Part shown: positions 56,901-64,000 of the stretch, piece by piece
Layout: every line of letters starts with the position of its first letter
Position numbering within the stretch: the first letter of the stretch is position 1
Assembly: GCF_014905175.1 (NCBI RefSeq)
Contig: NC_057788.1
Span: 11,477,446 to 11,541,445 of the forward strand
Origin: Aphidius gifuensis
Taxonomy: Eukaryota; Arthropoda; Insecta; Hymenoptera; Braconidae
Direction of reading: 5' to 3'
DNA length: 64,000 nucleotides
Translations under genes and position numbers: made by a program
Notes under the pieces: generated by a model
The model's input: only the letters and a program-made list of their open reading frames with translations
Databases searched by the model: none
Told to the model about the DNA's origin: nothing

Positions 56901-59900
56901 TTATTATTGCTGTTTAATTAATCCACACAATAAAAAAAAAAGCCATTTCTTGCACGGAGAGAAATCCGCAGCATATATTACTGTAGTGCGGTATCGTAAA
57001 AATCATAGCCGACGTCATTAAAGCCACTAATTTCCACTTATTATAATGATTATTATTATATTTCATCTAAATTTTTTACTGTAGTCTACCGGAATTTTTG
57101 GAAGTTTTGAGTTAATGGTATACTTTATGCCAGAAATTACTGTAGTGTACAGCAGGTTTTCCCTCCAGATGACACGAATATTTATTGGAAATCAAGTGTG
57201 TTCCTAACCTCTTCTAAAAAAGTTTATTGTTTTTATTTTATTCATGAATTTAAATAAAAATACGGTGAAACACATGAAAATTATAAAATGGTTTATTTTT
57301 TTAAAATTAATAAACACGTTACATTTTTATTCTGATGTTTAAATAATAAGGTTTTATTTAATTTTTTGTGACGTTTTTTTGTTTTGTTTTGATTAAAATT
57401 ACTGTAGTGTAGTAGGAAATTCTAGTCGATCCTGGTGGCCTCCCCACGCAACTTCTCAATTTCCAGTAGACTACAGTAAAATTTGTTTGATACTCTACAG
57501 CATTATTTGCTGCGGATTTCTCTCCGTATGGAAACGCAGTTTTTAGCAAGCTACTCGTCCGATTTACTTGATACATTTAACATAGTTTTATAATTATTCC
57601 TCTTTATTCATATTCATGAATAATTCCTTTTCAATCAATTTATCACCTTTTTTTTCTACAAACAAAGAAAAATATATCTATAAAATAATTTTTTTCGTTC
57701 TTAGGGTTGTTTGCGGAAAACATAGTCGAACCAATATTTGTAGTTTGAGGGGCCGGTATATCGTAACGCTAAATTTTATCCCCGGGTACCCGAAATTTTG
57801 TTGCGCTTCTGTCTCGAAAATTGGCTTTTGAGCCCAGGTAGGAGTTCTCGGGCTCGAACAACTGTGCCAGGCTTGTGCGAGGGTCGTGTATCAAGCCTTG
57901 GGAGCACAGGCTTGACGCAAGCTTGTGCCCATTGTTTTCCCCGGTCTCACACGAGCCTTGTTAACACAGGCTTGACACAAGACTGTCCCCGTTGTTTTCA
58001 ACTGGCCTCACACAGGCCTCAATAGTCCAAGCCTGTTTTTTTTGTTTTCCCCGGCCTCACACGAGCTTTGTGTCAAGCCCGTTTTACCAAGCCTCACACG
58101 GGACTTGACTTTAAAATTTTTTTTCTTCAATAGTTCAGACTTAATTACAACGTCAAAAATATATTTCTTTCTTGTCTTTCTGGTATCACATCTTAATTAA
58201 TATACACACAATTAGTGACAATTTCGAATACTTGACACTTTTTTTGTAAAAAAAACTTGTTTTTTTTTTTTTGTTGAGATATCACATCTTTTTGTAGAGT
58301 AAACAATTTATTTATGCTGTCAAATCCCTAACGGTACGGTCCAACCCCTTATGAACCGTTATCAAACGGTTGTCTCGAGGTTGGAATGTGCGCAAAAAAA
58401 ATCGAAAACAAACCCTTCTTAAACCTAAAAATAACCAAATGAGAACTAACTGTTAGTTAACTGTTGATAAACCTTGTTCAAACCCGAATATTTTTGATTC
58501 AAATAACTCACCAAAAACTAACCAGAAACTAACTCTTTTGGGTCACCATTTATGGTTTACTCATAGTTTATTTAGGGTTCGTTGGCGGTTAATTAAACTT
58601 AGTTTATTCGTAGATGGTTAGCGGTTCGTTAACGGTAATTATCTGATTATATACTACAGTGAGCAGTGGGGGTGGTATTTCTCAGCGGCCGTCCGCCGCG
58701 GAAGGAAACCTAGAACAATTATGTAACAAGCGGTGATCAAAAATGCGTTGGATTATAAATGAACTGGACAATTTTTTTTTTTTCAATTAAGCATGTGTAT
58801 GTGCGAGTTTGTATGTGGTTCTCCATGAGCCAAAAGAACACAAAAGAATACATAGATTGTCATATCATGAAAATATTCAAGCGATGAATAAATACTTCTA
58901 GTTTGTCTGCTCAAAAATAGTCAAACAGATGATCTATTAATAACAACTATTATATTTTCTCCGTCACCGATACCATGCCGGAAAAATTTATCCGCCATCA
59001 ATCTCACGCTGGAGTAATTTCGCTGGAAATGGGCCAACAACGGAATAATGCCGGAGAAAGCCGGAGTAACGGCGGAGAAATAATTCTACTAGGGATAGGT
59101 CGTCTGACATTAGTAGATGCAATTCAACCACAAACAAACCCTATAAAAACTTCAAACCTCAGAATAACCTGATTCTAACCCACGAGACTGATTGGGTCAT
59201 ATCATTGCGGCAACCTCGAAGCAACCGAAATCCAACCGAAGTTATTGAACGGTTAAATAACGGTTACAGCAAACTGGTCTTCGGTTCATATAACCTTAGA
59301 ATAACCATTATACAACGCGGTTAAAGACGGTTGTTTTTGCGCACATTACAACCGTCAGGTAACAGTTATCCAACCACGAACAAACCTTAGAAAAACTTAA
59401 CCCTAAAATAACCCGATTCGAACTGACGAAACGGGTTGGGTCGTACCGTTAGGGATTAGTTTAGAGGGTATGTCATGTATACAAACAAATAATAACATAC
59501 TGCAGTGCAGCCAAAATATAAACACTAAGAAAAGAGAAGAGAAGTAATTGTAAAGTTTTACCAACTGAACGGAAGAAATCTGGTCGATTTGATAAAAACG
59601 CAAAGACCGTAAATATCAATTATGCTTTAAATATATATTACCGCAATGAAAAAATCTAATTTTTTTTAAAAAAAAGCTTGACATCGATTTATGGGATCAT
59701 TACCAAACCTCAACATCCTCATTCAACTCTATCATATTTTAATTAAATTTCTAAAAGATTTGAGACGGAAGGGGACAAAATATTTGATGTATAATAAGGC
59801 ACGGTAGTAGTAGTTAATCTCATCTCGCACATATTCTCATCAACACATATATATTTTTTTCTCATACTCGACTCGAGGCACTACCGTATTATCGATAATC

Positions 59901-62900
59901 AGGCCCGATATATTAAGGTTGTTTTTAAATGAAACTCCCGTAATTTAATTTTCGATTTTTTTTTTTTAATGTTTAAATGAAATAATTATCTATTTGGTGT
60001 AATTTTTTCGTAATTTTCCTCTGCGTCAAAATCCAGATAATTAGTGTCAAAGTTGACAACTTTAACACGCAAGCATAGGAAGTATAGGTACGTTTGCGCT
60101 TGTACTTTTAAAACTCTTAATTTAAATTTTGATTTTTTTCTACAGATTTGTACACTTTACAAATACGAAATTAATGAAAAAAAAATTATCCATTTCCTCA
60201 GTGGCGTTTAAAAGATATTGGCTAATTACTTTTTGAATTTACGGGTTTCAGCCGGCTGAATTACATTGAAAATTTGGGGTACGTTCCAATACCGTCGTTC
60301 GGTTTTATTCTTTTAGCTCTATCCTTCTCTCTATCTCCTCTGGCTCAATCTTCTATCTCTTTTTCTATCCTCCTCTTACAACTAATGTACGGTTTTGGAA
60401 CTTCCCCCTGAATGTTTATTGCTAGAGTAGTATTAGTGTCTGTAAATATAAGCCGGCAACACTCACACTACTTATGATGCATCAGTAAAGTAAAAAGATT
60501 TTAGGCATGAGGGGGCGCTATAATTTTTTTATTTAACATGCGTTTGTAAGTACCCTTGTGAACCCAAAACGTCGCCCGGTCATGCGATTTAAAAACAACC
60601 TTAAGGCATGTCCAACGCCGGTTTTAGAGTGTTGTGGAGGGGAGAATGTCCTATCTATTTTATATTACAAGAAATGCACTGCCAACCCCAAAAAAATAAT
60701 TTTTTTTTTTTTAAATCAATCATAACACGTTATTTTTACCATATTTGACCTTATTTCACAATAAAAAAATGTTTATTATCTTATTTTATTTAAATTTATT
60801 TATCCAAAATATCATTTACTATAAATTAAAAATTATGTTGAAATTTAATGTTGGCCAACTTGAATATAGAGTGAGACTGGCAGAAGAGATCACGGCACTT
60901 GCGTCTGTGTGACCACACATGCAAACTTTTTGTCAGTTTTACTCTATGTTCAAACTATGCCGACAATAATATGTCAAAATTCCTAATTTTCGCGTCTATT
61001 TTTATTTATTAAAAAAAACCCACCGACAAAACTTTTTTCATATACGGCTCAAAATTTTCGTCTTTTTTCATTTTATAATATATCAGTTTTTTGAAATTGT
61101 TTTTGTATTTTTTCATATAGTTTCTAACCAGGTTTGTGTGAAGTGTACTCGGCTGGCCATAAGAGCCTATGTATAACCTCCTTCGAAAATGTCAACTTTA
61201 TTAATTAATTTAAGAAAAACCACCGACAAAAAAATTATAAAAAAATTAGAGATTGTGTATTATTACATAAATAATCTACTGTCGAAATTTCAAAAACTTC
61301 TCTGTATTTTCGTTCCGCGTTGGACATGCCTTAAAAAGACAATCGGTTAGTTATTCTAGCCGGCTGGATAGCTAGCGTGGCTAACCAGCTCGTCAGGTTC
61401 GACATAATCTCAATGTCAACAGCTGTTGTGTTCATCACCTCTCTTTATTGACAGATGTACCAAATTATTATTAACAATGACTAAAATAATGCATATAGTT
61501 ATTAAAAATTTAGCATAAGATTTTGTATTCAAGTTGGCGTTTATTTGGTGCATCAAATTTAGTATAAAATTGGTCAGATATTAATTTTAAAAATTAGTAA
61601 ATGTACATTAATATATTGTTTTTACTTCGTATGTCTATATACTTATAGTTATGCATATACGCGATATACGCAATCCTAAATAGCTACTACAGCGATACCA
61701 GCTTGTCAGGCTTTGGATAGCTGTAGCTACCGCAGCTATCCAAAGTATAGCTAATGTAACAAGTAGGCAGTAGGCACGCTGTTTTCACAAGAATAGTAAC
61801 CTGTCAAATGTGGATTGCCAAAATAACAATCATAACAATCCTCTGCTAACTATCCAAAGGTTAGTTAGCCGTGGATAGGAGAGACAGCTATCTAGCTCGT
61901 TGCTGCAGTTAAAAATTTTTTACAGTGTTGTGTCTGTCACTTCTGTGTGCATTACTCACAGCGAGGAAGTAAATATTTTTTTTTTTTTTAAGGAGGTTAT
62001 GCAGAAATTACTCTTTTTTTAAAAAATATAATGAGAATGTTCTGAAATTTTGTACACAAGTAGATCTTTTCATTCTGAATACAACGGTATAATTATTTTC
62101 TTATGTTGATCGGTTAAATTTTTTGTAACTAATTATTGAAAATAATATTTAACATTGGCTCTTATGGAGATTTCAACCATTTTTTTCGGATAGAAAAAAT
62201 GATGAAAAAGTCTTGAAAAAAATCACACATATACTAGAAACCGAGTTTTATTGATTGCGCGAAAAATTTTCATATGTTGATCGGTCAATTAATGAGAAAT
62301 TAATTATAAACTTTACAAAAATTAGATGTGACAACGTATGGCATGTTCAAACACACACACATACCCGCAATCCCATATATTGTATACGGGGCGCAGGCGC
62401 TTTTCACTTTATTTTTTTACAGTGTAGCCAGATTTCAGTTTTGTCTGTGACGTCAGAAGCGCCCCGCAACACCCGCAATGAATTTGTGCATAACCTCCTT
62501 AAACTTGAATAACCTTTAAAATCCGTAGCGAAGATATAACTTGTTTTTTCAAATTATATTCATTTTTTTCTCATCTACAATTTGATAGAAAAAAATAAGT
62601 TTTCGAGTAGACAACGAAACTACTATACGCTATCTAAGAAAAAAAAAATTGTTTCGCCCTATTCTCGTGTATAAAAGTTGTGAACTTTGACATTCATTAT
62701 CTAAAAAACCCCTTGGGAACAAAAATTGAAATAAATTGTCAACATAGATGATTATTTCAATCAAAAAATACGCCTAATTAAAAAAAAATTGAGTGAAAAT
62801 CCAATTATCACCAAACAACCTTAAAAACATATTCTAAAAATTTTCAACAAAATTTTTTTTTTATTGCATCAATTTTGTTTCAGCTTTTAATCGAAGAGTA

Positions 62901-63911
62901 ATAAAAAAATTTTAAAAAATTAAAAATAAGATAAGTTAAAATATTTTTTGGGTGTTCCATTTTGCCCCGCTTCCGCCTATATACATATATAATATACATA
63001 TATAATATACATACCTATATATTATTAAAAACTATTTATTATTATTATTTTATTATTATTACATATATATATTTTATTATTATTTTTTTATCAAAAATTA
63101 TATTTATTTATTTATCATTATTATTATTATATATGTACGTATGTATATATGTTTAGATAGTAATGTTATTTTTTTATTTTATTTTGAATTTTATTTTGTT
63201 ATGTGTGCGTGCGTGCGCATAGCTGCAAGCCCTGCAAGCAAAAGTGCCGGCAAAAGTTTAAATAGAGAATGTGTGTGAGGTAAGTATGGAAGAGTGTAAG
63301 ACGACCGTGTTTGTTTTATTAGTTTATAGTAAAAACGTTCAACAATTCCACCACGTAACCAATTTTTTAGCTTTACGATACTACAACCAACTACAACACG
63401 GTAATATATACACACATACGCAGGCGTACAGGGCGTATAGAACATACAAATAAATAGAATGAATGCGGAGAAGAAACGAATAGAAGCAAAATTGTGGACA
63501 CTTAGGCTGAGAAAACTGTGTTTTAATAATAAGATCTTGTACTTGGCTTTTATGGGGTGTTATATCTAATTCATTCTGCAACAGAAAAATTTGAGGCTAG
63601 GCTCATTGGATAGGGAAATATTGATATTAATTAAAAAACTATTTTTACTTTTAATTTAAAATTAATATTGAAGGAGTTATTGAATATACGAAAAATCGTA
63701 ACGTCATACACAATACACATGCAACCTATTCATATAATATACCCGGTAGATCAATCTCGCACTGGAAATAAATGAGTTGAGACTCTACCGGGTCTCTTGA
63801 TATGTATTTAGGATTAATGAGTTTTATAAATTGTATATAAAAAAAAATAATTTTTTTTTACCTTTTTGAAAAAATTTTATTTTCATGTAATTCTATCCCT
63901 TCTGCGGTCAT
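53966..63911 (-). CDS. SLC17-type major facilitator transporter (sialin / inorganic phosphate cotransporter-like)
   Basis: Eight exons on the minus strand: 63911-63862 (MTAEGIELHENKIFSK), 56848-56677, 55560-55324, 55236-54928, 54858-54732, 54652-54519, 54451-54188, 54115-53966. Every junction is in phase, giving 480 residues. The chain has the multi-pass pattern of the family: IFIFFGFFIAYTLRACLNIM (TM1), FYYGYTPTQCLGGLLSARIG with the TM2-3 loop GGKKVIG, IFLRIVIGLFEGVTYPSV (TM4 and the GxxEG motif), SSGTVVALPLSSLIAESLGW and a C-terminal hydrophobic series. Such carriers move organic anions or phosphate with Na+ or H+ at plasma or vesicle membranes; the substrate cannot be told here. A good acceptor just before the ATG (TATACAG at 63917-63923) suggests a further noncoding 5' exon outside the window. 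Intron 1 is 7 kb of nested elements. No defect seen. Confidence 0.88.
55600..56620 (+). repeat. Dispersed repeat in SLC17 intron 2
   Basis: Counterpart of 43030-44230 in Acy1 intron 3. It nearly fills the intron between exons 2 and 3. Confidence 0.6.
56953..57527. mobile_element. 575-bp MITE, CACGGAGAGAAATCCGCA ends (copy 2)
   Basis: Near-identical to 45812-46385, same orientation, in SLC17 intron 1. Confidence 0.9.
57706..57832. mobile_element. Fragment of family E element
   Basis: GGGTTGTTTGCGGAAAACAT, then TTGTAGTTTGAGGGGCCGGT and GCGCTTCTGTCTCGAAAA, parallel to 30035-30165. Confidence 0.7.
57833..58113. mobile_element. Truncated copy of the 15446 element
   Basis: It begins with the intact end CCCAGGTAGGAGTTCTCGGG and runs through AGGCTTGACACAAGACTG and CGGCCTCACACGAGC before stopping. 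It matches the complement of the right part of 15446-16497. Confidence 0.8.
58324..59456. mobile_element. ~1.13-kb inverted-repeat element, ATCCCTAACGGTACGGTCCA ends
   Basis: The 24-bp ends are complementary with one or two mismatches. Sub-terminal motifs also mirror (ACGGTTGT... GTGCGCAAAAA against TTTTTGCGCACATTACAACC). The middle contains a diverged CCGGAGAAA-type MITE (about 58971-59098). Confidence 0.8.
59917..60600 (-). mobile_element. TTAA-flanked element, family A copy 2 (inverted)
   Basis: TTAA at 59913-59916 and 60601-60604 flank ends GGTTGTTTTTAAAT and ATTTAAAAACAACC. The body matches 38164-39069 in the opposite orientation. It contains a nested MITE at 60276-60407. Confidence 0.8.
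60276..60407. mobile_element. Nested ~132-bp MITE (second copy of 30217-30350)
   Basis: GGGGTACGTTCCAATACCGT to GGTTTTGGAACTTCCCC, with the same TCTATCCTTCTCTCTATCTC interior. Confidence 0.75.
60605..61330. mobile_element. TTAA-flanked element, family C
   Basis: Ends GGCATGTCCAACGC and GCGTTGGACATGCC with TTAA on both sides (60601-60604, 61331-61334). It shares its left TTAA with the family A copy. 726 bp, no coding capacity. Confidence 0.85.
61335..61924. other. Repetitive stretch with TAGCTA / GCTAACC motifs
   Basis: GGTTAGTTATTCTAGCCGGC...GATAGCTAGCGTGGCTAACC near the left and GGTTAGTTAGCCGTGGATAG...CAGCTATCTAGCTCG near the right suggest another inverted-repeat element; boundaries unclear. 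Confidence 0.4.
61925..62820. mobile_element. Family E element interrupted by a TTAA insertion
   Basis: 61925-61987 plus 62503-62820 together match 30400-30650 (CTGTGTGCAT, then TAAAATCCGTAGC, CTCATCTACAATTTGATAG, CCGCCCTATTCTCG-like). The right end CAAACAACC is followed by TTAA at 62821. Confidence 0.7.
61992..62498. mobile_element. TTAA-flanked element, family D (507 bp)
   Basis: Ends GGAGGTTATGCAGAAATT and the near complement ending GCATAACCTCC, flanked by TTAA (61988-61991, 62499-62502). It is inserted in a family E copy; the related sequence near 30450 lacks it. Confidence 0.88.
62825..63861. other. Proximal part of SLC17 intron 1
   Basis: Contains TATACATA-type microsatellite (62980-63150) and a dispersed segment (63596-63780) resembling 39900-40080. 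No gene. Confidence 0.45.
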
Positions 63912-64000
63912 GTTGTCTGTATAAATATAAAAAACAAACTAATTCAAGGAAGCCCGAACAGCACTTAACTGTGCAATCGTATTTGAAAATTTCAGAAATC
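63912..64000 (-). other. 5' flank / intron upstream of the SLC17 start codon
   Basis: On the minus strand a pyrimidine-rich tract and TATACAG lie just before ACAACATG, so this is probably intron 3' end rather than promoter. Confidence 0.5.

Noticed and set aside
62255..62512. Open frame over the right part of the family D element
   Set aside because: It runs through the terminal inverted repeat and TTAA into flanking sequence; no motif.

Overview
This is a window of an AT-rich animal genome, most likely an insect and probably a hymenopteran such as a parasitoid wasp. The basis is intron-split genes with GT/AG splice sites, a 5S rRNA sequence of animal type, insect-like SLC17 and aminoacylase genes, and very heavy loading with short inverted-repeat elements. 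The species is an inference; nothing in the sequence fixes it.

Layout. 1-1.7 kb: 5' part of an F-box/LRR-like gene on the minus strand with an acidic Asp tract. 2-13.4 kb: mostly repeats, namely five small inverted-repeat elements, a 4.4 kb foldback element whose arms are tandem ~143-bp units (5425-9835), and a ~3.4 kb array of head-to-head palindromic units (9955-13410). 13.6-29.5 kb: two same-strand genes whose protein families I believe occur together elsewhere in animals. The first is a five-part gene (13585-19884) with a coding exon split by a 1052-bp element. The second is a C2H2/transposase-like gene (22996-25564) whose 3' half is duplicated at 27446-28695. This is the best candidate for an undescribed two-gene mobile system. 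30-37 kb: repeats, an LDL-receptor-type YWTD gene on the minus strand (32865-34441), an orphan LRR exon, a decayed exon and a 5S rRNA copy. 38-41 kb: TTAA-flanked elements and a relic exon of an SLC17 transporter. 41.5-45.0 kb: an intact five-exon aminoacylase-1 gene. 45.8-53.5 kb: more elements and 5S relics. 54.0-63.9 kb: an intact eight-exon SLC17-type transporter gene (minus strand), whose 7 kb first intron is packed with nested elements.

Two genes, aminoacylase-1 and SLC17, join exon to exon with every splice phase matching and no internal stop, so they look functional. The genes associated with repeats (the 13.6 kb gene, the zinc-finger gene, the LDLR-like gene, the LRR exon) each carry one to a few 1-4 bp indels. 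Some may be draft-assembly errors: the block at 7380-8130 looks like poorly polished consensus.

A family of elements with TTAA target duplications and GG...CC ends is present at least five times (38164, 39074, 49778, 60605, 61992), plus a sixth (59917). One insertion can be dated against a related unoccupied sequence within the window.
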